Below, in pieces: positions 37,761 through 56,250 of a stretch of DNA of 60,758 nucleotides. The position numbers were made by a program, and so were the translations under genes. This DNA comes from Dictyostelium firmibasis (Eukaryota > Evosea > Eumycetozoa > Dictyosteliales > Dictyosteliaceae): positions 35,001 to 95,758 of the forward strand of contig JAVFKY010000008.1 of assembly GCA_036169595.1 (NCBI GenBank), given 5' to 3'. The notes under the pieces were generated by a model. It did not search any database. It saw only the letters and a list, made by a program, of their open reading frames with translations, and was not told where the DNA came from. Every line of letters begins with the position of its first letter. Position 1 is the first letter of the stretch.

Positions 37761-40700
37761 GTTGTTACTATTATAACTATTGTTGCTATTAAAGTTAATG
37801 TTCTTAGTAATATTTGGCGGACTCACCATATTAAAATTTGAATTAACATTATTGTGGAAATTATTAAAATCATTCAAACTATTATTATAACCATTATTTT
37901 GATTCAAGTCCATATTTTTAAATGATGAATTGATGTTATTTGAGCTATTATTATAATTATTATTGTTATTGTTATTACCATAGTTATTACTTCCATAACC
38001 GCTATAGTTTGAATTGGTAGTAGGATTTAAAGATTGATCGAAACCATAATTTGACTGTGAAGAAGAAAATGAGTTGCTACTATTGAAATTACCAACACCA
38101 TTATTACTGCTATTATTATTATTGTTATTATTATTACCATTATTATCGCCATAGCTATTATTAGAAAAGCTGGTTGATGAAGAATTTACATGACCTTCTA
38201 AATTAATATCATATTTAGAAGTTGAAGTTGGTTTAAGTGGTGATAATGTTGAACCACTATTCATTCCAAAATTATTGATGTTATTATTGTTACTATTCAT
38301 TCCATTACCAGTATTATTATTATTACCAAAGCCACCAAATGAATTTAAGTTGTTATTTCCAGTATTATTATTACTGTTATCATTATTATTACTATTTCCA
38401 AAGTCAAGTGTAGAGTTATATGATAACTTTGGCTGTGGTAATGGGGTTTGTGCCGCATTTGTGTTTGTTGGTTTTGTTGGTTGTAAATTACTACCGAAAT
38501 CATATGATGAATTAAATGAAAGAGGTTGTTGTGATGGTTGTGTTGTGGGTTTATTTTGGAAACTATTGCTATTATTATTATTATTATTATTTGTAGTATT
38601 ATTTGAAATGGTTGGGAATAAAGAATTTGAAGAATTTGAAATTGATGTTCTTGCTGTGGGTGGACTCTTTGGTAATGTTAAACTAATGTTTGATGATAAT
38701 TGCTGGTGTGATGATGATGATTGACCAATATAACTTGAACCAAAGTCTGGTGAGTCAATTAATGCCTTATTGGTTCCTGATAGAATATTATTGAATGGAT
38801 TGCTATTAATACCACTGTTGCTTGAAGAGAGTGGAGATGTAGATTGTGGTGGTTGAGGAAATAAAACTGATGGTGATGGTTGTGTTGTTGTTAATGGCGC
38901 TAATGTTGTTGATATTGGTGTAATACCGAAATTATTTGGTAAAGTTAAATTAATTGAAGTTGATGTTGGTGGTACAACACTATTATTGTTATTATTATTA
39001 TTAATATTATTAATATTATTATTTTGAGTTGGATTAGTTATAAAAGATGTATCATTTTCATCATTTTGTTTTGGAGAAGTATATCTTTGTAAATTTGATA
39101 ACTCATTGATACGTTCTTGTTCATAAGTATTTAAGATATCTCTAATGACTTTCATTACTGTTCTAAATTGTTCTAGATCGATATGTTTATCAGAGGACAA
39201 AGGTATTAAGGCAGGTAATACACTCTTTGCCAACAGCTCACCACCCAATTTCTTTGAGAGTGCTTCATAGGTTTCGACCAAAGATTGGAGGATCACTGGA
39301 GAATTATCACCAGCCAATATCTTTTCAAGATTTGGTATCAATGAATCGACAATAATTTTCTTTTCGATCGAAGGAACCAATAGGGTGAACCATTGAATGG
39401 CTTTGGTACGAATGTGAACAGGGAATCCACCCACACATAAATTTGTAAGACGCGGTATAACAGAATCACTAATTATGTCAGTGTCAAAGAATTTTGCCAT
39501 CGGTTGTGCCGTTGATAAACATTGGAAAATGATTTCATTAGTTGGGCCACACATTGAACCTAAACAAATCGGTAGAAGTATACGTTTAATTTGATCGATG
39601 CTACATTTCTGTATCAACATTGGTAAGTTCTCTAAGATACATGATAGAACCTCTGGTTTTGGTTCTTTTGATTGTAGAATATGAGAGATCGCTGGTAAAA
39701 CCTTTGATTGAAAAGTTTCTTTCTTGATATGATTGGTTGAAATTGACATGATATTTGGTAGAAGGACATACGTGATACGATCATTTGATATCTCTGATAA
39801 GAGTACTGGTAAGACATAGTTATTTTGAATTCTTGGTGAGAATTGTTGAATAATTCTCAAGAGGCCTCTAAAGAATTGTAACTTTGATTCCTCCTCTTTC
39901 TGTGATATATTTGCCAAGTAGAGTAAAGTTTTAGTTAGAATGTCTTGAAAGAATGAGGAACGAATGAAATTCTCTAAATCACCACGTAAACTTGGGTCGC
40001 CCAATAGAATGGTACAAACTTTTGCACTATCGGATCTTTGATTGTTCATTGTCGATTGTCTTCTAATTTGTTCGATCATAGTATTATAATAGGATACAAC
40101 ACCTAATTTAGGTAATTGACTTAATAGATGTGAGTCCAATGCTTGGTGTTCCAAATTTAATGATAATTCAAAAATCAATCTACCAACTCCAAACAAATCT
40201 GAATTTGATTCAAACTTTCTTTGTGCAATAAATTCTGGTGCTAAGTAATCCAATTTTGGAAGAATAATACCATTACTATCAACACCACCACTACTATTTT
40301 GATATTGATATTCTCTAAGATCTTGATAAGAAAGATTTGAAATTGGTGGTTCTTTTGTATCGATTGAACAAGTGAAACCTAGGCCACCCAATTTCCATTT
40401 CAAATCTTTAGTGATGAAAATTGATTCAGGTGATATGTTACGATGTAATAGTTTGGCAGTTTGATTTAAAAATAGTAGACCATCCAATATTTGAAAAATG
40501 CCTGCTTTCAATTCCAACTCCTCAAATGTAAAATCCTTTTTCTTATATCCTTCCTCTGATTGTGATGATTGATCAACTGTTGACTTTTTCCTTTGTCTAT
40601 AGTATCCTAGTAGATCCTCTAATGTTGCAAGTATTGGTTCCGTTGCGAAATGAATATGTGTTTTAGTCTCTTCCATTACACTCACAACTTGTAAAATAGA

Positions 40701-41185
40701 TGGATGTCTTAATCTCTGTAATGTTGTTGCCTCTTTCTTTAAAAATGCTATTACAATCTCTAAATTACTTTTTGGCATCTTTTCATATAATTTCTTTTCA
40801 AATACCTAATTATTTGTTGAGTAAATAGAAAAAAATAATTATAAAATAAACAAATAATAAAAAAATAACATTGAAAAATATAAAAAAAAAAAAAAAACAG
40901 AAAATAAAAAACAATAAATGTAAATATTTATTTCTCATCACTCAACAAGTCTTTTTATTTCATTTTTTTTTTTTTTTTTTTTTTTTTTTGTTTTCTCCAA
41001 ATAATATTTACAAATAATGAACATTCTGTGTTTGTTGTTTTTTTAGTTGACTGATAGATTTTCCAAAATTTATCTTGACCCACAACTTCTTTGAGGTCAT
41101 GATCTTTAATAGGTGATATAACATTTGCTGCACTCCCTAAAAATCCCCTGACTTTCTCTTTAAAATTAAATGATTTTGTATCCAT
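37689..41185 (-). CDS. SCY1-like pseudokinase (SCYL2)
   Basis: Exons 41185..41012 and 40805..37689 (GTAAAT...TTAG, phase 0) give 1096 residues. SCYL2 (CVAK104) is a pseudokinase of clathrin-coated vesicles, trans-Golgi and endosomes. The protein-kinase-like domain occupies about 40-350: HRD reads HRN ([12 protein letters not shown]), and DFG is replaced by GLG (KLGGLGF), so catalysis is unlikely. HEAT-like helices follow at roughly 350-620 ([50 protein letters not shown]). The C-terminal 400 residues are low complexity, Asn/Ser/Thr/Pro rich, with DFGS/FGSNL- and NPFN-like short motifs that could bind clathrin adaptors. It ends in a poly-Asn run and FWQ. Assignment to SCYL2 rather than SCYL1/3 is from the HRN and long C-terminal tail. 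Confidence 0.85.
37705..37762 (-). repeat. (ATT)n microsatellite, poly-Asn in SCYL2
   Basis: About 19 ATT units encoding the Asn run at the extreme C-terminus of the SCYL2-like protein. Confidence 0.93.
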
Positions 41186-41376
41186 CACAAAAAAAAACTT
41201 TTTATTTTCTTTTGTTGTAAATACACAACCACAATATAAAATTAAAAATAAAAAAAAATTCAATAATAATTGAAAAAAATGAAAAAAAAAAAAAAAACCA
41301 AAAAAAAAAAACTCAAGAATAATTAAAAAAAACAAAAAATAAAAAGTATAATTTTTTTCCTCTTCTTTTATGTTCA

Positions 41377-41434
<58 letters not shown>

Positions 41435-42362
41435 TAAATGAAGTGAAAAAAATTTTTTTTTTTTGAAAATAGTAGATATATTTCAAAAAATAAAAAAAAA
41501 AATTAAAATAAAAAAAAATTGTGAAAAAATTCACAGATATTTTTGTAAATCTAAATTTTGAAAAAAAAAAAAGATTTGTATACACAATTAGTAGTTTTTA
41601 TTACAATAAAAATAACATCAAATAAAAAAATATAAACTCGCTGTGACCCTCTATAAATGACAATCACAAAAAAAAAAAAAAAAAAATTTATGAAAAACAA
41701 CTGTTTGTAAAGTTTAGATTTCGTCGATAAATTTTGAAAAAAAAAAAAAAAAAAAAAAAAAGGTGGGAAAATGGTTCTTTTTTAAAAAAAAAAAAAAATA
41801 AAATAAAAAAAGAAAAAAAAAAAAAAAAAATATAATATAATAATAATAATAATAATAAATCACAGAGGGTACACTCACTAAAATTGGATTCTCCAAAATG
41901 GGTTTTGTTGTATTTTCTTTTTTTAGATTAAATATTTGTAGAATAATGGTCCTTGATATAAAGAAAAAAATAATTATTCAAACCTTGAATATTTCATTTC
42001 TTTAAAAAATATTGACATTAATAAATTATTTAAATAAATTTCGCCAAACAAAAACATTGCCTCAAACCTTGTGGGTGTAAATTGTTTGCTCTATATTTAG
42101 ACGCTGATGGTTAGTTTTTTTTTTTTTTCACCAAAATTTTTTTTTTTATTTTTATTTTTTTTTTTTTTTTTTTTTTTTGTTTTTTTATTTTTTTTTTTTT
42201 TTTATTTTTTTTTTTTTATTTTTTTTTTTGTGCAAATTTAACTTTAGGTCAAATCTCAATAACAAATATATTTTTACAAAAGGTAATTTTTATCTCTTTT
42301 TTTCTTTTATTTTATTTTTTTAAAATTATTATTCAATTTACTATTATATCATTGTTATTCAA

Positions 42363-42397
<35 letters not shown>

Positions 42398-43743
42398 TTT
42401 GAGAAATTGAATAACAAATATTATGCACTTCCTCAGGAGGCCCAATTTGGTATCGATATTTAATTTTTCCATTAAATTTTTTTTTTTTTTTTTAGATCTC
42501 AATTTATTTAATTTTTTTTTTATTTTTTTTTATTTTTTTTTAATTTTATAATTTTTTTATTTTTTTTTTTTTTTATTTTTTTTTTCCAATTTAAATCCAC
42601 ATTGTTCACAAATAAAAAAAAAAAATCAAATTAAATTTTAATTTTTTTTTTTAATAATAAAAAAAAACTATCACTTGGTTTTATACAACAATAAACACAA
42701 CACATCTGTAAATAAATAAAATTTGGTTATACAATTTGTATACACCCACATATTCACATGTATGTTATAAAAAAAAAATAATAAAAAAATAACCAAAACA
42801 CAACATTTGGTATCATATTGTTATCATTTACTTCAAACAATCCCTTTGGGTTTTTAAAAGCTCATATAAATTATTTTTTTTCCTTAAATTTAAAAAACAA
42901 CATCTCACACTTATTAAAATAATTAACACACAACCCACCACAATTTTTTTTTTTTTTTTAATTTTATTTTTATTATTTTTATTTTTATTTTTGTTTTTTT
43001 TTTTTTTTTTCAACTTTTTTTTTATTAGTGATCATGAAATAATCTCTTGTTTGGATTGTAAAATAACCATAACCACAATATCAGTATTTGTATGTGTGAT
43101 TTTATTATAATTCTATTTAAATATTTTTATTTTCTATTTTTGATTTAAATTTAAAAAGATTTTTTTTATTATTTTTTTTTTTTTATTTTTTTTTTTATTG
43201 ATATTTATATTCAAACTTTTTTTCAAAAAACTTTTTTTTTTTTTTTTGTTTTTTTCTTTAATATTAATTATTAAATTTGTATGTATTTATATAAGTCATC
43301 ACCAATCCCCATTAAATTTTTTTCTTTTTTTTTTTTTTTTTTTTTTATTATTAAATTTTTTTTTTTTTTTTAATTTTTTTTTATTCACTTTTTTTTTTTT
43401 TTTTTTTTCCTCCATATATATCTGAAACAAACGCACTTAATATTTTTTATTTTATAAATTATTTTATTATTTTTTAATCTTTGTTGGGGATTTTTTTTAT
43501 TTTTTTTATTTTAAAATTTTTTTTCAATACCATATTCTCCTTTTAAATAATTAAAATTATTAATATAATTACTTTCTATTTATAGATTTTTTATTTTATT
43601 ATTTATTTTTATTTTTTTTTTAAACAAACAAATTTAACAAAAAGCAAAAAAAAACAAAACAAAATTTTTGTATAATTACTTTTTTACACATATCAATCAA
43701 TAACAACAACAACAACAACAACAATACAAATATATATATTAGA
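41186..43743. other. Large AT-rich divergent intergenic region
   Basis: 2.6 kb between SCYL2 (minus) and the PH-TIPE gene (plus), mostly long A and T homopolymers. Small mixed islands: a CTCACTGTGACCCTC-like stretch near 41640; a GTGGGTGT box near 42069 (GT-rich, G-box like); and CCTCAGGAGG near 42433 with GCCC and TATCGATA nearby. These are candidate regulatory sites or untranslated exons. No ORF was supported. Confidence 0.6.
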
Positions 43744-44031
43744 ATGGAAGCAATTACAATTGAAATTAATCAAGAAGGTATTTTAGATTTTGTTAAAAAA
43801 TCATCACTTTCGAAATGGAAGAATAGATACGTCAGATTGGTTGATGGTGGTATTTATATTTACAAAACTGATAAGGACGAAGATTTCAAATGTATAGATT
43901 TGGAATTTTCAGTTTTAGACTCTAACCCAAAAGAGGCTGGAAATAGACCAAATACATTTTTAATTAGAGATTCACATAATAAAGCTTTCCTTTTCTCTGC
44001 AAATACATCACAAGGTAAATAAATAATTTAC

Positions 44032-44068
<37 letters not shown>

Positions 44069-44763
44069 TAACTTTTTTATTTATTTATTTATTTATAAAA
44101 GAATATAATAAATGGTTAGAAAATGTTAAAAGATCAACTGGTAAAAAGAATTCAGGATGCCCAACATTTGATTCAGTGATTGTAAAGAGAGAGGGTAGAA
44201 ATGATATAATGTTTAGAGCAAAAAAGAATATTTCAGGTAAGATTGCCAGTTCAGGTGTTGGTAAGAGTGGCTTAAAGAAATTAATTCCAGAGGAAGGTCG
44301 TGAATTAATTGGATCGGTTAAGAAGATTATTAAAAGAGTCTCAAATGAAGAGAAGGCAAATGAGATGGAAAAGAATATCTTAAAGATTTTAATCAAAGTA
44401 TTTTTCTATATTGACTCCAAAGCAATTCAAATCAGTGATTTGGCAAAGGTAGATAGAGCTCTACGTGATGGTTTCAATCACTTAGATCGTGCTTTCAGAT
44501 ACTATGGTGTAAAGAAAGCTGCTGATCTTGTAGTAATCTTAGAGAAAGCCTCCACCGCCTTAAAGGAGGCTGAGCAAGAAACTGTAACCTTACTCACTCC
44601 ATTCTTTAGACCACATAATATTCAACTCATTCGTAACACTTTTGCATTTTTGGGTTCTTTAGACTTTTTCACAAAGGTTTGGGATGATTTGGAAATTGAA
44701 GATGATTTATTCTTATTAATTAGTGCTCTCAACAAATATACTCAAATTGAATTGATCTATTAA
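43744..44763 (+). CDS. PH domain + TNFAIP8/TIPE-like protein
   Basis: Two exons, 43744..44014 and 44102..44763 (GTAAAT...AAAG, phase 1), 310 residues. Residues 8-103 read as a pleckstrin-homology domain: EGILDFVKKSSLSKWKNRYV, IYIYKTDKD, FLIRDSHNKAFLFSA, and the C-terminal helix KWLENVKR. Residues 135-300 match the all-helical TNFAIP8 (TIPE) fold: AKKNISGKIASSGVGKSGLK in place of TIPE2 AEKKLLSKMAGRSVAHLF; ILKILIKVFFYIDSKAIQIS for LIKVAIKVAVLHRNG; and LTPFFRPHNIQLIRNTFAFL for LTPKSHGRIRHVFDHF. TIPE proteins have a hydrophobic cavity that takes phosphoinositide lipids and help polarise migrating cells. A PH domain on the same chain would add membrane targeting. The alignment is by eye from memory; the PH is clearer than the TIPE part. 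Confidence 0.75.
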
Positions 44764-45109
44764 ATTAATAAAAAAAATAAAAATAATAAAAAAAAAAAAA
44801 CAAAAAAAAAAAAAATCGGAAACAACAAAATAATAATAACAATAATAGCAATATAAAATCAATCATAGACATATATATATATGAAAAAAAAAAAACTCAA
44901 ATAACTCAACTTTTATAGTAATTTTTTTTTTTTAAAAAAAAAGAAAAAAAGAAAAAAAAAAAAAAAAAAATAAAAAACTTTTAATTTTGTACAATATTCG
45001 CTTATGGTTTCTTTTTTTTTTCTTCTTTTTTTTTTTTTTTTACAAACACAAAGAGGTCCAAATTGAAATTATTCAAAAAAAAAAAAGTTGAAAAAAAAAA
45101 AAATTATTA
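44764..45109. other. Intergenic A/T region
   Basis: Homopolymer A runs, T runs and CAA repeats; contains no supported feature. It presumably holds the terminator of the PH-TIPE gene and the promoter of the DUF4419 gene. Confidence 0.7.
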
Positions 45110-46279
45110 ATGAAAAAAATGATTTATAGTGGAGATGCAATAATAGAAAAAACCAATAGTTCAATTACATTTAAAGTATGTAGTACAATAAAAAGTGAAG
45201 TAAAATATGAGGATTTTTCAATAGATTCAATAATGAATTATCAAGAACCAGCAGAGGAATATGATGAAGAGGGTAGTTTGATTGGAGAGGCCATAGAAAA
45301 ACCAAAAGAAAAGGAAATAATTAATTCCAGTTTAAATGAGAAATCGAAATTTATTGGTTGTAACTCATTTTTTCACTCTGCAGTAAAAGCATTTTCTGAA
45401 CATCACGAATTAAGTATACGCCCTGATGATGTATGGATGGCAATTTTAAACAATTTTTCAACCTATGTTAATAAATACGCAGAGGAAATGAGAGATAGTT
45501 TTGTTGATTTCGATGGAAAGAAACTATTAACCGTAGAGACAAATTATCCTATATTGAGGACACCTTTTGATAATTTGACATTAGAGTTAATAAAAGAAAT
45601 TGAAAAAAATATAAAAGATCCATCAATTCGTGATTGGATTATACCAAACTTTTCGACAACTACCAACACAGATCGTGTTGTTTTTGCATCGACCTTAATG
45701 TCGACAGTAAAAAGTTTTTTTGATTTTAAATGCTATACAAGATGTGGTTTACCAAGTGTTACTCTTTTTGGTACGGTACAAGATTGGTTGAATTTAAAAG
45801 ACAGAATCGAAAGACTAAAAGAATTTGAGATCTCAAAAGAAGGATCCCATAAATTAATGGATGAATGGGTCTCAATGCTTCATCCAGTTATAGATGAATT
45901 CATTTCAACAGCGTCGGGTAACCCAAATATTAAATGGTGGTCATTGATTGCTGATGAAAGAGCTATCTCAGGTGGTCCAATGATAACCGGATGGATTACT
46001 GTATTTTCAATTTTTAATAAAAAAAGTATTTGCATTTTTGATAATCAAGAATATTGGTCAAACGGAAGGGAGAAACGAAAACAAAATCCATACACTTGGT
46101 TAAGAGTCGGATATCACGCTGTTTTGAATGGTTATCTCTCTACTCCAATTCTTTTGGTTGAAGGTTCAAATCGATATAAATCGACATTATTTGCTGGTCA
46201 TATGGCCATTCAAATTGATGAAAACTCACCTACAACAATCAAACCCTCACTCGATTGGTGTTTGGTGATAGATAGATAG
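45110..46279 (+). CDS. DUF4419 family protein
   Basis: Single-exon gene of 389 residues (386 if the second ATG at 45119 is used). The sequence FFHSAVKAFSEHHELSIRPD followed by DVWMAILNNFSTYVNKYAEE and the pattern R-FVDFDGKK-LTVETN is typical of DUF4419, a family found in slime moulds, fungi and bacteria. Further conserved features are WIIPNFSTTT, KCGLPSVTLFGTVQDW-like CYTRCGLPSVTLFGT, and ISGGPMITGWITVFSIF. No signal peptide or membrane segment. Molecular function is not known. Confidence 0.8.
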   Translation: MKKMIYSGDAIIEKTNSSITFKVCSTIKSEVKYEDFSIDSIMNYQEPAEEYDEEGSLIGEAIEKPKEKEIINSSLNEKSKFIGCNSFFHSAVKAFSEHHELSIRPDDVWMAILNNFSTYVNKYAEEMRDSFVDFDGKKLLTVETNYPILRTPFDNLTLELIKEIEKNIKDPSIRDWIIPNFSTTTNTDRVVFASTLMSTVKSFFDFKCYTRCGLPSVTLFGTVQDWLNLKDRIERLKEFEISKEGSHKLMDEWVSMLHPVIDEFISTASGNPNIKWWSLIADERAISGGPMITGWITVFSIFNKKSICIFDNQEYWSNGREKRKQNPYTWLRVGYHAVLNGYLSTPILLVEGSNRYKSTLFAGHMAIQIDENSPTTIKPSLDWCLVIDR

Positions 46280-46601
46280 TTTCCATTACAATTTCTTGTT
46301 TTGGTTTTTTTTATTTTCTTATTTTCTGCTCTTTTTCTTTATAATTAAAACTGGCAATAATTTAATAAAAAAGATTAAAATAAAATCTAGGTTGTATGTT
46401 TCCTGTTGTAATTTACCAAATAATAACTCAACATTTAAAAACACATTGATTGCACAAATTGTTTTATTAAAACAAAAATTTAATAAATAAATAAAATTGT
46501 TTTTTTTTATTTGTACAACTTTTTTTTTTTTTATTGTTTGTTGAGGTATTTTTTAATTAATTTAATTTAATAATTGTTAAAAGAAACTAAGCTTTAAACA
46601 A
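46280..46601. other. Tail-to-tail intergenic region
   Basis: Between the convergent DUF4419 and PHD-SET genes. A/T-rich, with several AATAAA-type signals; nothing else seen. Confidence 0.7.
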
Positions 46602-52723
<6,122 letters not shown>

Positions 52724-53313
52724 TTTTAATATGTGTATGTGTGTTTTTGGTGTATAGGTTTATATTTTTATTTGTGAAGTTGTCAGAAAGTATGTTGTTG
52801 TGTGTTGTTTACGACTATAATAAAAATATTAAAAATTAGTATAAAAGTATAAAATCAATAAAATAAGGAAATCATGTTTACCTTTTAACCTGTATGGGAC
52901 GTTGCGTGTAGTTTATTTGTTTAGTGCTGATATATTACTACTAGATATGTACATGATCATGCGCTATTATTACTATAAATTTTATTTATCGAGGTATATA
53001 TATATATATGTATGTCCTCCTTTTTTTTTTATTAAAAAATTTTAAATAAAAAGTGTAGTAAAAAAAAAATAAAAAAAAATAAAAAACACAAGAAATATCA
53101 ATTGGTGTGTACACAATAAAAAACTTAGAAGCAAGGATACTACTGTTTTTTATATTGTATAAAGAATGAATGTGTATATGTGTGTATTCTATAAAACAAA
53201 GGATGTTTATTTTATTTTATTTTATTTTTTTTATTCTTTATTTTTTTTATCGGTTGGTATGAAGTAAAAATAAAAAAAATTAAAAAAAAAAAAAAAAAAA
53301 AAAAAATGAAAAA

Positions 53314-53358
<45 letters not shown>

Positions 53359-53595
53359 AAAAAAAAGTATAGCATAAATTTCAACAACCAACGATTACAT
53401 TTCATTACAAATACCTATTAACTATATAAACTTTATTATTTAAATGGTTTCAAATATTTTGTTTATGATTTTCAATTTAATGAGCTAAACTCTTCATATT
53501 TTTTTTTAACTTGATCTCATAACCCACACTCATTCATTTAAAAAAAAACAAAAAAAAAAAACTACAAAAGAAATATTTTTTTTTGGTTGGTGTGA

Positions 53596-53686
<91 letters not shown>

Positions 53687-54026
53687 GTTTATTTTAGATA
53701 GATGCCCACACTATGTATAAATATCAAATATGTTTCTGTAAAATATATATATGATGTGATATCATATAACACTTTAATGATTAATTATAATGATACCCGT
53801 TATGGGCAAACTAAAATTTTTGTGAGTTTCCGCATAAAAATTTCCAACCGAGGCAGAATTTTTTGAAAATCATGAAAAAAATCTTTTTTTCAAATTTTTT
53901 ATTTTTTAAATTTTTTTATTTTTTATTTTTTTTTTTATTTTTTTATTTTTTTATTATTTTTTTTTTTTATTCAAATAAATTTTTTTTTTTTTTTGGTAAG
54001 ATAAAAAAAAAAAAAAAAAAAAAAAA
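52724..54026. other. Divergent intergenic, long A/T tracts
   Basis: Between the PHD-SET gene (minus) and MIC60 (plus). It holds an A-run of about 65 bases interrupted by TG near 53281-53357, an ATT array at 53598-53687, and a mixed stretch at 53793-53870 containing CCGTTATGGGC and CCAACCGAGGCAGAA. No gene seen. Confidence 0.7.
53598..53687. repeat. (ATT)n intergenic microsatellite
   Basis: About 30 uninterrupted ATT units outside any gene, upstream of MIC60. Confidence 0.95.
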
Positions 54027-55886
54027 ATGAGTTTTCTAAAACTATCAATTAATAAAACAGTTTTAAAATCTACTTCTATTTTAAAAGTCTCTTCAAGAAC
54101 AAGATTTAACAACAATAACACAACTAACAAAGAAAATAAATATGAAAAAAGATATTATTCATCCTTTAGTATGAAGGAGGATCCAAAACCATCAAAACCA
54201 TTCAGCTTTAAACCATTGATCGGATTGGCATTGGTCGGAGGTATTGGTGCATATTTATATCAAGCATGGGATAACCAAGATTTCATGTTTTCTTCCAAAT
54301 TACCATACCAAAGAGAAGAGGTTGAAAAATTTAAAATAATAATGAGAGAATTAAAAGAGGAAGCAGATAAATCAAAATTTCAAATGGGAGAACAAAAACA
54401 AGAAGAATTGGAAAACAATAGAGATGATAATAATATAGTTTTAACAAAACAATCCAACGAGGAAGATACATCAACCGAAAATCAAGAAGACAAGAAACAC
54501 GAAATGGTTTCATTAATTGAATCGGCCCAAGATAATAGTAATAGCAACAACAATAACAACAATAATAATAACGATAATGCACATAGATCTACTGATGAAA
54601 TAAATGCAGATGAAAGAGATTTAGATTCAGAGACACTTAACATCACTGATGAAATTTCAAAATTAATCGAAGAGCATAGACAAAGTGAAGAGGAAAATCC
54701 ATCAAACACCACCAATGACAATACTGCTGATGTTGTTGAAACCATCGCTGTTATTGTCACACCAGATGAACCAATTAATCATATTATTCTCGTTGAAAAG
54801 GAGGAAGAAAAAGAAAAGGAAGAAGAATCATTATCTGATTTACTTGATATTAACTATAGTGTATTATCAATCATTCCAGAAAAGGTTAAATCAGCCGAAG
54901 AAAAAGTTGAAAATGTATTAAAGAAATTTGAAGAGCAATATTTAGAGAAAGTCGAGAGATTAATTCATGACAACCTTAAAATAAAAGCTGAATTCGATAG
55001 TTTTATCAATGGCAAAGATGATGAAGTAAAGAGATTAGAAGATACAATCAGAGGGAAGTATAGAGATAGCTTGGATTTGGCTATCGAAGAGTTGAATAGG
55101 GATTTGGATGAAAAGTTAAAGGATATGGATAGCTTCATCAAGACCAAAGTGAACGACAATCAAACACTTCTCCAAGAGACATTGGAGAAACAAAAAGCAA
55201 ACCTTATCAACATTTTCAAACAACAATCCGAATCGATTAAACAATCGGAATTGGAGAAGAGAGCAATCACTCAATTGACTCAATGTATTGTGGATCTTCA
55301 AAAACTCCTCAACAATCAATCCTCTATTGATGGTACAAAAGGTACAAGTTTACTCGGTAGATCGTTCAAGAATCTATCGGATCTCTCAAACTATGATCAA
55401 TTGATCAAGGAATTACTTTCGACCTTACCAGAGGGCTTCGAAAAGAAACCAATCATTGCCATTGATACTTTGAATAAAGAGTTTCAAGAGATCGCAAAGA
55501 AATTGAGAAAGTCACAATTGTTAGATCCAAATGATAACTCTTTGGTAGGTAAAGCTGTCTCAGAGTTGGCCTCTTTTTTTATCATTCCAGAGAAAGGTAT
55601 GGTACAAGGTAGTAATTATGATGCCATTTTGGCTCGTACCGAAGATTACTTAAGAAAAGGTAATCTCTCCTCTGCTATCAAGGAAATGGAATCCATTCAA
55701 CAACAATCCTCAAAGACTACAAACATAAATGATCATCACCTTTCAAAACTAACCTCAAGTTGGATTGGACAAGCAAAAGAAAGAGATCAATTAGAAAATA
55801 TTTCAAAATTATTAGAGTTAAAATTGGAATTGATTCAAAAACAACAACAACAAATTAAAGAGCAACAACAAAAACATCAAAAATAA
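54027..55886 (+). CDS. immt: MIC60/mitofilin, MICOS subunit
   Basis: Inner-membrane protein organising cristae junctions. Single exon, 619 residues (human about 758). Residues 1-45 form a mitochondrial presequence rich in Lys, Arg, Ser and Thr. A transmembrane segment is at 63-80 (PLIGLALVGGIGAYLYQAW). A long charged intermembrane region with poly-Asn, acidic tracts and coiled coil (about 95-430) follows. The conserved mitofilin C-terminal domain lies at about 430-590: LLGRSFKNLSDLSNYDQL, ELLSTLPEGFEKKPIIAID, GKAVSELASFFIIPEKGMVQ, ARTEDYLRKGNLSSAIKEME, SSWIGQAKERDQLENISKLL. In the family this domain binds membranes and the Mic19 partner. It ends in a Gln/Lys-rich coil. Confidence 0.92.
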   Translation: MSFLKLSINKTVLKSTSILKVSSRTRFNNNNTTNKENKYEKRYYSSFSMKEDPKPSKPFSFKPLIGLALVGGIGAYLYQAWDNQDFMFSSKLPYQREEVEKFKIIMRELKEEADKSKFQMGEQKQEELENNRDDNNIVLTKQSNEEDTSTENQEDKKHEMVSLIESAQDNSNSNNNNNNNNNDNAHRSTDEINADERDLDSETLNITDEISKLIEEHRQSEEENPSNTTNDNTADVVETIAVIVTPDEPINHIILVEKEEEKEKEEESLSDLLDINYSVLSIIPEKVKSAEEKVENVLKKFEEQYLEKVERLIHDNLKIKAEFDSFINGKDDEVKRLEDTIRGKYRDSLDLAIEELNRDLDEKLKDMDSFIKTKVNDNQTLLQETLEKQKANLINIFKQQSESIKQSELEKRAITQLTQCIVDLQKLLNNQSSIDGTKGTSLLGRSFKNLSDLSNYDQLIKELLSTLPEGFEKKPIIAIDTLNKEFQEIAKKLRKSQLLDPNDNSLVGKAVSELASFFIIPEKGMVQGSNYDAILARTEDYLRKGNLSSAIKEMESIQQQSSKTTNINDHHLSKLTSSWIGQAKERDQLENISKLLELKLELIQKQQQQIKEQQQKHQK

Positions 55887-56250
55887 AATAAAATAAATTA
55901 AAAATTTAAAAAAAAAAAAAAATATAAACTTGATAAAATAAAAAAAATGTATCGCTTAATTGATTGTCGCTTCGTCTCCTAAAAAAATGAAATATTTCTT
56001 TGAAAAAAAAAGTGTGACAACATCTTGTTCCAAAAATGAATTGAAAAAAAATTAAAAAAAATAAAAAAAAATTAATTTATTTATTTTCATAAAAAAATAT
56101 TTTTTTTTATTTTTTTTTTTAATTATGTGTTTTTTTAATATTAAAAAAAAAAAACAAAAAAAAAATGTATTTTCATAAAAAAAAAAAATAACAAATAAAA
56201 AAAAAAGCAAAAATATAACAAGCAAAATTTTTGAAAAAAATAATTAAATA
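55887..56250. other. Intergenic, A/T runs with one mixed stretch
   Basis: The only non-homopolymer part is around 55950-56035 (ATCGCTTAATTGATTGTCGC and, later, GTGTGACAACATC), possibly 3' UTR or a small RNA. No supported gene. Confidence 0.55.
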
